Shown here piece after piece: positions 1 through 9,804 of a stretch of 64,000 nt of DNA. This stretch comes from Sesamum alatum (Eukaryota > Streptophyta > Magnoliopsida > Lamiales > Pedaliaceae), in NCBI GenBank assembly GCA_034509735.1, contig JACGWO010000011.1, positions 21,436,979 to 21,500,978 of the forward strand, given 5' to 3'. The position numbers and the translations under genes are program-made. The first letter of the stretch is position 1, and every line of letters starts with the position of its first letter. Under the pieces are notes generated by a model that saw only the letters and a program-made list of their open reading frames with translations, was not told where the DNA came from and made no database searches.

Positions 1-319
1 AACCGAAGGCTGACCCAGTCAAAAGTGAGCGCTTCGTCTGAACCTGTAGAAAGCCGATGGTGCACCAAAAATAAACACTCACGACTTCATAGCATGGAGG
101 GCTTACAAGCGTCATCGCTTAGCAACTCCTTGAAAGAAAAGACGACCTCGTCGTTGAAATCCCTAAGCACAAGCGGCCATGAAGATTTAACTTCTTATCT
201 GGACTTCTCTGACGGTGGAAGGTGAGACGTCATAGAAGGCACCATAGCTAGTGGAAAACTTGAAGAATGTCCTTGTAGTGATGTGGGTAAAAAAAGACGC
301 ACGAACGGAGGGCATGGAT

Positions 320-546
320 CTCGACTTCATGAAGGATGCTTGCACAACGGCCTCGCGGTTCTTCTATGGTGAGCTTCTCGTTGCAGATGCACGTGAAAAA
401 GAGTTGTCTCCATGACTGCAAGAATTTTGGCTTCGTGAAGGATGCTCGCATGACATCCTTGCACATCTATGGTGTGGGCGGTTCTTGTTGCGATTTCATA
501 TGAATGCGTGGATGGCGGCACGAATCTCGACTTCACGAAGGATGTT
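320..546 (+). repeat. Three imperfect copies of a roughly 103-bp repeat
   Basis: The motif CGACTTCATGAAGGATGCT starts near 322 and returns as a variant near 430 and again near 527, spaced by about 100 bp, with partly similar flanks (a short stretch with TTCTT.TGTTGC or TTCTCGTTGC follows). The copies have diverged, so this is an old local duplication inside the retrotransposon interior. No function is visible. Confidence 0.45.
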
Positions 547-851
547 CATATGTTGGCCTAACGTATCTTTCGAGAAATGGGATGCCTCACAGAACTTGGA
601 CAGTTGAATTCTCCATTAGCTCAGTCAATGATGAGGTGATAACTTGGAAGTGCAAACTCAACGTCGGCTTCATGTCACGAGGAGAAGGTTTGTCCACCAA
701 GACCTTGGATTGGGATGAAGTGTTGGAGCGAAAGTCAAGCTCCTCTTTCGTTGCCTCTTCAAGACCACCGATGGATGTACATGACTCGTGCAAAGACTAA
801 ACCTTGGACGGTGGAAAGATGTTGGCCGACTATAGATGTACGAAGTGGCGC

Positions 852-982
852 CTTAGATCTTGTGGTTGTCTTTGCCACTTCAAATGATGATACGTGGGAA
901 TGGCTCGTAGACGCAGATGGTGATTCCTTCAACCTCGACATTGTCCTTGCTACTTCAAACACCGATGTGTGGGAATGGCTTA
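852..982 (+). repeat. Two-copy in-frame repeat of about 78-81 bp
   Basis: Within the ORF at 715-1014, the peptide pattern LD.V...ATSN.D.WEWL occurs twice, about 27 codons apart. The first copy runs at about 852-905 and the second at about 930-982. Period and reading frame are both preserved, suggesting that the sequence once encoded a short tandem peptide repeat. I do not recognise the peptide. The ORF has no close start or partner domain and sits in decayed retrotransposon sequence. Confidence 0.4.
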
Positions 983-1723
983 TTGAAATTTTCAAAGTCC
1001 ATCTCTTCAAATAAGCAAATTTTGACAAAGAAATTAGAAGGCAAAAAATCGCGAAAGGAGATACATTGTGCACAAGTGTGCCGAAAGATATTGATGAGAG
1101 TCAAGACTTCTTCTCATTTTCTAGAACTACAACAAATGGTAGCCTCGGTTTCTTCAGAAAATTGAGTTGTTGCTCGCTTGAAAAAAGAAATTACTCTACA
1201 CCAATAGATTCATAAACTCGCGGTGTAAAACTCGTGCAAGTCTGTTGAGGAGAATTTTAAGTGAATGCCTCATTTTATAAGTATGGATGGCTGTCAATGG
1301 GTGATTAAGACTTAGAAATTTCCATCACTTAATAGCTTGGAGAAGGCAGCCACGATGGAAATAATATATCAAAGGATTAGAAAGTTTATCAAAGGATTCT
1401 TTCCAAGAAAAGATATTGACTTGCCAATGTGAGGAATTTCACTTGCTCAAAAAATCCAAAATAAGTGGAGAGCAGTCACCGAGTTGCGAAACAAAAAAAA
1501 AAAGAAAAGGAAAAAGATTTCCTTGTTGATGAATATCATAGATATGGATGGCTAGTCGTTTGATTTGGAAAAAAGAAAAATCATATTTCCATTGTCTTAC
1601 AAAGGAATGAATGCTTGGTTTATGAATGCAAAATGAAAGGAAAATATTGTTCGGCTTTTTGTGGGCCCATGACACAAAAAAAGGAGACGAGAAGGAAATA
1701 CTTCAAGTCATGCCTTCGAAAAC

Positions 1724-2137
1724 TGATGTAGCAAGCGTCTCACATCGGTTGCAGACGAAAAGCTTGAGTGGCTTAAAGCCCCAATGCCTTCTCTCCCTAG
1801 AGAGGCGCCTTTTTAGGACAAAACCGTGAGGCTCATATAGAGCCAAAGCGGACAATACCTCGCACAACTGAGCACCGATCAAGTTGCAAGCCGCATCATT
1901 TGGCACCGTCTGTGCGAACGAGGCCATGTGCCCATCCCAAGCCCCTCGTCTGGGGGGCTAATGATGTAGCAAGCGTCCCACATCGGTTGATGACGAGGAG
2001 CTTGAGTGGCTTATAAGCCCCAATGCCTTCTCTCCCTAGAGAGGCGTCTTTTCAGGACAAAACCGTGAGGCTCATATAGAGCCAAAGCGGACAATACCTC
2101 GCGCAACGGGGCACCGATCAAGTTGCAAGCCGCATCA
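1724..2137 (+). mobile_element. TRIM-like miniature LTR retrotransposon with both LTRs
   Basis: Two direct repeats of 175 and 176 bp (1724-1898 and 1962-2137), each starting TGATGTAGCAAGCGT and ending GCCGCATCA, enclose only 63 bp. The inner segment begins with TTTGGCACCGTCTGTGCGAA, close to the plant primer-binding region TTGGCGCCGTCTGTGGGAA, and ends in a purine-rich tract TGGGGGGCTAA just before the second LTR. The flanks AAAAC and ACAAC fit a 5-bp target duplication with one mismatch. LTR, PBS, PPT and LTR are therefore all present in 414 bp with no coding capacity, which defines a TRIM or SMART-type element. The LTRs differ by a small number of substitutions and a 1-bp length difference. 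It is nested in the interior of a larger LTR element. Confidence 0.8.
1975..2017 (+). promoter_or_regulatory. snRNA-type promoter match (USE plus TATA-like box) in the TRIM 3' LTR
   Basis: GTCCCACATCG at 1975-1985 matches the plant snRNA upstream sequence element consensus RTCCCACATCG exactly. A TATA-like TTATAAG lies at 2011-2017, 25 nt downstream. In plant snRNA genes a gap near 24-25 nt is typical of Pol III promoters and about 33-34 nt of Pol II promoters. The 5' LTR copy has GTCTCACATCG (one mismatch) and lacks the TATA-like match because it reads GGCTTAAAGCC. A TTTT run at about 2050 could stop Pol III early. Activity is inference only. Confidence 0.4.
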
Positions 2138-2185
2138 ACAACAATTGGTATGTTCTTCGCCGAGCCTTGAAGTGGGGGCATCTAT

Positions 2186-2931
2186 TGACATAAAAAATTT
2201 GGAATAAATTACCAATTAAAGCCCAAATAAATTGGCTAATAATTGGGTTCCAAAATGATAGTCCATAATAAATTTGGACTTCTCGTAAAAGAAATTAAAT
2301 TGCTAAACTCATATTAAATTTGGGTCTTATGTAATTATGGGTCAATCCAAAATATAAAATTATTATTTTTGGATTGGCTAAATTGAGACAGCTACATGTT
2401 CGAAATGCAGTCCATCAAAAGACTAGTCCATGTCAAAACCCACGATAATCAAGCCCAACAGACATGAGCCCAAGATACCGTAGTCCTACTCATGCCTATA
2501 AATAAGGGGTCTCCACTACTCAAGGAGGGATTCCATAGATTATTGGATTCAACATAAAACGAGAGGAGAGACAATATTCAAGACAAGTCACTCCATACAC
2601 AAGAAATCCAAAGGGACCCAGGTCCAAAAGTTTTCCGCCACGACGAAGATCCACGACTGCAAAGGTTCCACGTCTTCCATGGCATCACATCCTTCAAGGC
2701 CTTGATGCCAAATTTCAAGGTGCCACGTAGTTTGCTCCACAAATTCGGAGAAGATTACACATCATCATCCAAGAACAAGCGTCAAGCCCTTGGATCGAAA
2801 TTCGGAGAGAAGAATTAGGGAATTAAATCCAAATCAGAGATTGTATCCACTTTATCTTTAAATCAATAAAATCATGTCCATATTTTTCTTGTCATGTAAT
2901 TATTTTTTCAGACACGAAATTTGTGTGGACA
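2186..2931 (+). repeat. LTR (probably the 3' LTR of the element covering 1-2185)
   Basis: The sequence starts TGACATAAAAAATTTGG immediately after a polypurine tract (AGTGGGGGCATCTA). It contains a TATA box CCTATAAATAAGG at about 2495-2507 and polyadenylation-like AATAAA near 2864. It appears to end in TGTGGACA near 2931. The architecture fits a gypsy LTR. No matching second copy occurs in the window, so the right edge is approximate and the 5' LTR would lie left of base 1. Confidence 0.6.
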
Positions 2932-2942
2932 ATTTCACCAAG

Positions 2943-3027
2943 TATCAAGGGGTATTGTTAATTTTTTAAATAATAATGAGGTATTTATAATTATAGCAAA
3001 TTCCAGTAAAGTTCGTTGTAATTTACT
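2943..3027. mobile_element. Right-end fragment of a MuDR-type MITE
   Basis: About 85 bp ending TTGTAATTTACTC resembles the right terminal region of the MITEs at 20374-20811 and 44180-44616, including a GGTATTTATAATTATA stretch followed by a purine-rich segment. The left arm is missing, so this is a relic beside the LTR. Confidence 0.4.
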
Positions 3028-3456
3028 CAGACATAAAATATGAAAAAAAATGGAAAAGTTTGAGAAGAGGGGGAAAAATGACTCTCGCATGAGGGGTGTT
3101 TGATTTTTGCCTGAGTGACTCGTGAAGCTTGTTTTGGGTAGTTTTGCTGTCCTGGAATGGTGAATTTCTTCACGCTATCATGTGCTTTGCTCTGCTGGCT
3201 ATGCATGTATGTTGTAATTCATTTGTGGTTCTTGGTCTCTAGTTAGGGGGAGTGCGGCCATCGTTGTGTGTGTTCTTTGGTGTCTCTTTTTCTTCTGCTT
3301 TCGTCGTGTTTCTTGTGTGGTTGTTTTCTTATTTTTTTGCAGCGATCTTTCTGTTTGACAGTGTTGGACTTGGCGTGAGTGATTCTTTGCGGTTTTACGT
3401 CGTGACTGTTTTAGGGGTGTGTACCTTCGCTTTGACGGGGACGTTGGGGTCGGGGT

Positions 3457-4122
3457 ATGGAGCGCTTAGGGAGATCTTTAATACTGGCGGAGGAAGAGGA
3501 GGGGGGTCCGATTTTGGAGGATGAGAATTGGACAGGGTCAGGTTCATTGGAGGGTTTCATGTTGGTGGGTTGATTGCTTACGCCCCGTGCTTTCTGGTTG
3601 GATGTTCTACGTTTGACGCTCAATAATATTATTCGTTCGATTAAGGGGATGACGGTCCAGCTTTTAGAGGAGGGTCGTTTTCTCCTTATTTTTACTCATA
3701 GAGCTGATCGTGAAGAGCTATGAATGGGCGTCCATGGACTTTTGATAGAAATCTTGTTCTGCTGAATTGGGTGGAGGGCGCAGAGAATCCGATGGATATT
3801 GATCTAAGTTGGTCCCCGTTCTATATTTTTGTGCATGGATTACAACTTCGGTTAATGATGAGGGCTGTTGCTGAGGCATTAGGGAACAGACTGGGGAGGT
3901 TTCTTGACTCTGATCACGGTCAAACGCAGTTTGCTTAGGGGGCTAAAATACGGATTCGTGTCGCTCTTGATGTTTGGGTTCCGCTGAAAAGGGGGTTGAA
4001 GATGCGCTCACCAAGTGGGGATGGGTTACTTGTCACTTTCACGTATGACCGTTTGCTGAACTTCTGCTATGTATGCGGAGTTTTGGGACATATCATGCGT
4101 GATTGTCGTAGACATCTGGTGA
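3457..4122 (+). pseudogene. LINE ORF1 (DUF4283 / zinc knuckle protein), broken
   Basis: ORF1 proteins of plant L1 elements bind the LINE RNA. The start ATG at 3457 opens with MERLGRSLILAEEEEGGPIL, a typical acidic N-terminus. A TGA at 3571 interrupts it, a second stop is at 3721, and the frame then shifts by -1. The DUF4283 core follows in the new frame (PWTFDRNLVLL, then a GL-LR-like block), with a TAG at 3936. In the same frame a CCHC knuckle CYVCGVLGHIMRDC lies at about 4068-4109 and is intact. A stop follows at about 4121. Downstream to 5182 lies a G-rich, low-complexity stretch (poly-G at 4293-4305) that may be the decayed, variable ORF1 C-terminus. Two stops and a frameshift before the knuckle make it non-functional. 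Confidence 0.8.
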
Positions 4123-5182
4123 AGTGAATGTAGAAGGCGAGGGTGAGGTTCAGTATGGGGCGTGGTTGAGGGGTGTGAGGTCAGTAGGGTTGACTTGGGA
4201 TAGATGGGGTTGGACTGCTGGTTCGGGAGGGCGGCCGACGGGTGAAAGCGGGCAGGTGGGTCGTAGTAGAGGAGGTATAGGGGGACCTCGTGGGGGGGGG
4301 GGGGGGAGGGGGAGGCAGGGGCGCTATCTTTGATTTCCGGTGGAGGGGTTCTGAAGGCGTGAGGGGTGGTGAGGGTGGGGGACCATCGGCAGCGTCTCCG
4401 GCGGAGGAAATCGACGGTTCATGGAGGCGGGAGGTGGTTGAAAAGGTGGGTGGTCGTGGGGAGAATGTTCAGGGTAGTGGAGCCAGGGTGAGCGCTTCGT
4501 TGGGCCAGAAAGAGGTGGGTCTATGTAGAGGGCCGTCATTCATTGCCGAGGGTGCAGGCCTGGAGAGATTGGGCCAAGCCCATGTTTCTGCTTTTGCTGA
4601 TCCAGTGGTGGTGGGCGAGTTAGAGGAGCGGCCCAGTTTAGTAGCTGCAAATGTGGACGGTGATAGACACGCCCAATCAAATAGCCCAAGTTTGTATAAG
4701 TGTGAAGGGCCCAGGAAATAAACAGAAACAGGTTTCGAGCCTTCTCTTGGAATTCTTCTACAAATAGTGAAGGATATTCTTCGGCAAATAATGAAGTATG
4801 CTCTGGGCGACGTTTTTGTGCTGGAATCTTTGAGGAATATACCAAGTAAGGTCAATCTCCCTTCAATCCAACAAGTGGCGGGCTCGGACAATGATGAGAT
4901 TTCATCGGGGTCGGGAGTAGGGGGACAAATGGATGTTGTACAGGAAAGGGAGGGAGATTTGGTAGCTGTTTCGGTTGTATTCACGGCAGTGGGAGGGAGA
5001 GTCTGTCGGGGGGGAAGGGGGTGAGGGAGTAGGGGTAGAGGGGGAGTAGGGGTGCAGTCTGTGAGGGGAAAAAGAAAACGAGGTTTGGGGGTGGGGGAGC
5101 GACTATTGAAGCGCTCACTGATTGATGAGGAAGAACTAGAGTCTATTTTGGCGGAGGCTGTGTCACAGCCTCGCCGGCCATC
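4123..5182 (+). other. G-rich low-complexity spacer between LINE ORF1 and ORF2
   Basis: The 1060 bp between the ORF1 knuckle and the ORF2 start are strongly purine and G biased, with runs such as the poly-G at 4293-4305. ORF 4290-4721 is rich in Gly, Arg and Glu. In plant LINE ORF1 proteins the region after the knuckle is variable, so this is probably decayed ORF1 C-terminus. No motif supports a separate gene. Confidence 0.5.
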
Positions 5183-7609
5183 ATGAGTTTATTTGTGTGG
5201 AATTGTTGGGGCTTGGGGGGAGCGTCGACAATACGGAAGCTGGAGGACTGTGTCCGTGATTCTTCCCCTCTTCTGATTTTTCTGTCTGAGATGAAATGCG
5301 GGCAGTTTAAGACAGAAAAAGTGCGTGATAAACTGGGAATGTTTGGTATTTCTGTGCCTGCAGAGGGTTTGTCTAGGGGTCTTGCACTGTTCTGGAGAAA
5401 GGATGTTGTGGTGCAATTGCGATCTTTCTCAAACAATCATATAGATGTTGATGTGCTTTCTAGTGGGAATGGGGCTAATTGGAGATTTACTGGGTTTTAT
5501 GGCGAGCCGGAAGCATGTCGAAGGAAGGTAATATGGGACAGGTTAATTCGGTTAAGTGCTCAATCGGATGCGCCGTGGCTATGTGCTGGGGATTTCAATG
5601 AGGTGGTGGCTCAACATGAAAAAACTGGGATATCAAGACCTCATTAGCTTATCGAGGATTTTAGGGCGGCGTTATCTAGTGTTGATTTGTGTGATTTGGG
5701 TTTTCGTGGGAGTAAGTACACATGGTGTAATCGTAGGCAATATTCAAATACGGTTTGGGCCAGGCTTGACAGAGCTTGTGGTAATTCAATGTGGTGTGCG
5801 AAATTTCCGTCTACAGTTGTTTTGCACAAATTGTTACATGCTCTGATCATGCTATCTTAAAAGTTCAATGGGATAGGGAAGGAAGTAGTCTAGAGTTTGA
5901 CTGCTTCAGTGGAACAACGAAAATTTTATTGTGCTGAAACATCAAGTTAGAGAAATGGAGGAACGCTATGCTCAGTTGGAAAGAGGTCACTTGGGGTATG
6001 AGGAACATCAGGAATTGGTTTTGCTTGGGAAATAGATTGAGGATTTCCATGATAGAAGGATGTTGAGTTGGCAGCAGCGTAGTAAAGTTCATTGGCTTAG
6101 GGAAGGCGATGGAAACACTAAGTTTTTTCATGCTTCAACATTGTCCTGTCAACGTCATAACTGGATTTTGCGTCTGAAGGATGAAAGGGGTGTTTGGAGG
6201 GATAAGGATGATGAGATTCAGGGTATTCTCCTGCGATATTTTAGCTCTATCTTTGCCTCCGCCCGTCCGGCTGATCGTGTATTGAGGAGGTGCTATCTAT
6301 TATTCAGCCGCGTATTACTTCAGCAATGAATCACTCACTTGCCGCCCTATTCACTACTGATGAGGTTAAGACTGCTGCTTTCGGTATGATTCGTCTTAAA
6401 TCTCCGGGTCCGGATGGCATGCCCTCTTTATTTTTTCAAAAGTTTTGGCATATTGTTGGATCTGATGTGGTTGCAACTGTGCTTAGAATTCTTAATGAGC
6501 ATATTCTTCTTCATAAGTTTAATTATACCCATATTGTGCTCATCCCTAAGTGTGAGTCGCCGGAATCGGTTGGACAACTTCGTCCTATTAGCCTGTGTAA
6601 TGTTATTATTAGAATTGCGTCTAAATGTGTTGCTAACCGAATACGGACTATTCTTGATCATGTTATTTCTGATTCTTAATCCGCGTTCATTCCGGGTCGG
6701 TTGATCACTGACAATGAATTGTTAGCTTTTGAGCTTAATCATCACATCAAGACCACAACTTGTTTGCATGATGCATGTGTAGCGTTAAAGTTGGATATGA
6801 GCAAAGCATATAATAGGGTCGAGTGGTCTTTTCTCAGGGGTCTTTTGCTTAGGATTGGGTTTCATCATCGTTTTGTTGATCTTGTTATGATGTTGGTTAC
6901 CATGGTTTCATATTCTTTGACATTGAATGGTGAACCTTTTGGATATTTTAGGCCTGAGAGGGGTATTCGGCAGGGTGATCCCATTTCCCCGTATTTGTTT
7001 ATTTTGTGTGCTGAGGGTTTTTCTAGTTTGGTGGAAGCTGCGGTTCGGGAGGGTAGAGTTGTGGGGGTGAAAGTTGCTCCGAGTGCGCCTCCGGTATCTC
7101 ACCTTTTGTTTGTTGATGATACTCTTGTTTTTTGTGGGGCAAAGGAGGTTCAATTGAGGGAGATTAGTAGGATTTTGGAGGTTTATGCAAGGGCTTCTGG
7201 CCAAGAAATAAATCTCCAAAAATCGAGTATGGTGGTGAGTATGGGAGTGAAAGAGGGTGAGAGGAGGCATCTTGCTGCAGTTTTGGGGGTTAAGTTAGTA
7301 TCTCAGCATGATAGATACTTAGGATTGCCAGCGGTGGGGGGGAGGTCGAGGGGTGCTTTATTTAATTATTTGAAAGACCGGTTTTGGTAGAGGACTAAGG
7401 GGTGGAATGCTAAAACGTTGTCGCAGGCTTGTATGGGGGTTTTGATCAAGTCAGTGTTGCAGTCTCTTCCAACTTATGCGATGTCTTGTTTTCTTCTTCC
7501 TAGCTATCTGTTGAAGCAATTGGAATCGGTTGCGGCGGATTTTTGGTAGCACAATAGGGGGGATAGGCGTATTCATTGGCTTGCTTGGACTAAGTTGTGT
7601 CGCCCTTTG
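5183..7609 (+). pseudogene. LINE ORF2 (endonuclease and reverse transcriptase), broken and 3' truncated
   Basis: ORF2 nicks target DNA and copies the LINE RNA there (target-primed reverse transcription). The ATG at 5183 opens with WNCWGLGG. Endonuclease motifs follow: SEMK (about residue 34), CAGDFNEV, and SDHAIL, the last reached only after a frameshift near 5843. The RT runs from PGPDGMPSLFF (about 6400) through LRPISLCNV, SAFIPGRLITDNELLA, LKLDMSKAYNRVEW and RGIRQGDPISPYL to FVDD, the catalytic box (usually FADD). Stops are at 5645, 6677 (TAA where family members usually have Gln), 7388 (TAG) and near 7547 (TAG where Trp is usual). At least two frameshifts lie between 5800 and 6300. The RNase H or zf-RVT tail is missing because an LTR element interrupts at 7610. 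C-to-T type stops fit methylated-cytosine decay. Confidence 0.9.
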
Positions 7610-9285
7610 TGTTAGAATAGGTGACCAGAAAGCCAATAGGTTTGGAGATTTGTAACCTATTTGACAACTTGATGTAAATGTAATATTATTATGTGATGAA
7701 TAAAATGAGTGTTCGTCACAATTGGTATCTACTTTGTTGCGCTCATTTTACATATGTTAAAACAGTATTTTTACTTATATCGCAACAAAGTCCACAGACC
7801 ACGGTTAACAACTCATGCAGTTGGGCCACGCATTGAATCGTGGTAATGAAACCAACTAATTAAGAGTTGGGTCTGAAACGTTCCAAGTCGAGGACCTCGA
7901 GACAGGGCATCGAGAGTCTTATTGAGACTTGCATCATGAGTTGTGTTCATTGAATGAGTGTCGTGTTTCATCGGCGACAAGCGTGAAATGCCTACACGAT
8001 CTTGATGGATTGGTCGACTGGGGTCGAACCAACTGGACTGACTCGCGAGGATCATCATATGGAAGCCTTGGAGGCTTGGTCGGTATGATTGGATTTCCCC
8101 GGTTCTGATAGTATGGGAATAGTCCTCAGACTTGAGGAACCATGGCAGTCGCGTGCACATGACGGCTGTATCTTCGATCTGGCGAGAGGTGATCATTCTG
8201 TAAGATGATCATTATAAGCCTTGTCCAGTGCAGTCGGAATGTGTAGCGAGGATGGTGGATTCCAAGAAGAGGATCCGTCCCCAGTAAATATGTAACAGAG
8301 GTATCTCCTATGCACTCGGAGACACGTTCATGCTGTTTGAAGCTGTGGCCACAGTGGTTGGTCGAACAGGGAATGGTTTCCTGTATTGACGCAATGAAGC
8401 ATGCGTAGTCTCTAGTATTAAGCATAGATGCCTAGTCAAGGATGGGAACCGACGCTCAATTCCATACCCTAAACTATGGCCGGGAGACGATAGACAGAAG
8501 GATCGTACCCGTACGGAAGCGGCGCCTAAATGTTCACGCCAACATTCACTTAGTCTCTAGTGCCATGGACCGTTGCTAGACGGCCACCCATGGTAACGGG
8601 CCTTTGTGAGACACAGGCCCAAGTTTAGCTGAGGGTGAACCTAAAGGGTCACACACAAATCACCGAGAAGGTTGAGAGATTGACTTGGAGTCAATATCGA
8701 ATGATAAATAAGTAATTGGATTACTTAAGGGATAGTCCATTGGATGGACAGGCCGATATTGTATCGGGCCCTCGTTTATCGGTAAATTGAATTTATCAAT
8801 TAAATATGAAAAGTCGAGATGTTGGATCTTTTGATTGGATTAAAAGACCAACGGGAATAATTTAAGTGGACATTAAATTGGATTTAATTTTGGGTTCATC
8901 GTAATTGGATTACGATAAAACCCGGTCCATTAAATTTTAACCCGAGAGGAGAAATAATTCCTATTTTGGAATAGGAAGAAGTTGGACTTCTTCCCATATT
9001 GAGCATGGCCGAAATGCTCCCTTGGAGGAAGCAAAATTCAGCCATGTTCCATGCAAGGTGGCGGTTGACTTGTCTCTTTTGGTAAGAGACAAATCAACTC
9101 CAATCAAGCCCTTCCCTTTTGGTATGATTTGATCATACCTTAAAAGTTGGTAGGCTTGATTGAAGAATTAATGGTGATTGATTGGGATGTATCTAGACAT
9201 CCTTGGATGAGTATATACAACACCTTGGGCAATTGAATCATAATTCATCTTTTCTTGGAAAAGTGAAGACAATTTTCGGCCACTC

Positions 9286-9318
<33 letters not shown>

Positions 9319-9790
9319 GGCCTCTCTCCCACTTGTGTTCTTCATTTGATCTTGGATCAAAAGGAAGAACAAAGTTGGTTTAAAAGAACACTAATTCATA
9401 GTGTTTTCTCTTGAACCGATTCCTTCCTAAACCCGTTTTCTTCTAGCAAGGAAAACGTGTGTTTCTTCCGGTGTGGTGTGGATCACCTTTGGAGAATCCG
9501 TACGTTTGGATTTCGTGAGCATTCCAGAGAAGGAACAACACAAGTAGCCGCACATACGTAAATCATCAAAGGTAACGATTTTATCACGTTTTGATAGATT
9601 TACATTTCATCTATGCCCTATGTGTTATATATATGTTTTAAATATTAACACATCCTACATCAAACGCCCGGTTGAGCACCCAAGGGTACACCCCTTGGGA
9701 TCACGTTTAATTTAAATTTGATTTAAATTTACGTACTTTTACGCCTTCTCGCTTCCGCTCGCGCTCCCGGGCGGATCCGATTGTCCTACA
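7610..9790 (+). repeat. 5' LTR of an LTR retrotransposon (long, about 2.2 kb)
   Basis: The segment starts TGTTAGAATAGGTGACC inside the LINE and ends TTGTCCTACA. GGTATCAGAGC follows at 9794, complementary to the 3' end of initiator tRNA-Met, so 9790 is the LTR edge. It includes a TATA-like GAGTATATACAACACC near 9208-9223 and a CT microsatellite. No long ORF is present. The matching 3' LTR is not in the window, so the element is truncated or continues beyond a rearrangement. A 5-bp target repeat could not be tested. Confidence 0.75.
9286..9312. repeat. (CT)n microsatellite
   Basis: An uninterrupted CT run of roughly 13 units lies in the presumed R/U5 part of the long LTR, followed by CACTCTCGGCC. 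CT-rich leaders are common downstream of plant transcription starts. Confidence 0.85.
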
Positions 9791-9793
9791 AGA

Positions 9794-9804
9794 GGTATCA
9801 GAGC
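9794..9804 (+). other. Primer-binding site for initiator tRNA-Met
   Basis: GGTATCAGAGC matches the usual TGGTATCAGAGC plant retrotransposon PBS, lacking only the first T (here AGAGGTATCAGAGC). It lies 3 bp after the CCTACA end of the LTR and fixes the element's plus orientation. Confidence 0.85.

Larger units (their letters stand above)
1..2185 (+). other. Degenerate interior (3' part) of an LTR retrotransposon
   Basis: This stretch lies directly upstream of a polypurine tract (AGTGGGGGCATCTA, about 2171-2184) and an LTR, so it is read as the 3' interior of an element that enters from the left edge. Only short ORFs are present, such as 25-225, 504-800 and 715-1014, and I recognise no gag or pol motif in them. 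It holds two sets of imperfect internal repeats (about 320-546 and 852-982) and a nested TRIM-like element (1724-2137). It may be a non-autonomous derivative, or the poorly conserved 3' region of a gypsy element. Assignment to a family is not possible from what is visible. Confidence 0.45.
3050..7609 (+). mobile_element. L1-clade LINE, 3' end cut by an LTR element
   Basis: The region contains, in order, an ORF1 with a DUF4283-like block and a CCHC zinc knuckle, then an ORF2 with endonuclease and reverse transcriptase, as in plant L1 LINEs. The 5' UTR is approximate; sequence before 3457 has no coding match. The element stops inside the post-RT region at 7609, where TGTTAGAATAGG of an LTR begins. 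The 3' UTR and poly(A) tail are not seen elsewhere in the window. Several nonsense codons and frameshifts mean it cannot move itself. Confidence 0.85.

Noticed and set aside
4290..4721. Gly/Arg-rich protein encoded by ORF 4290-4721
   Set aside because: The ORF starts in a poly-G run and lies in the low-complexity spacer of a LINE. Codons are biased by G-richness, not protein constraint.
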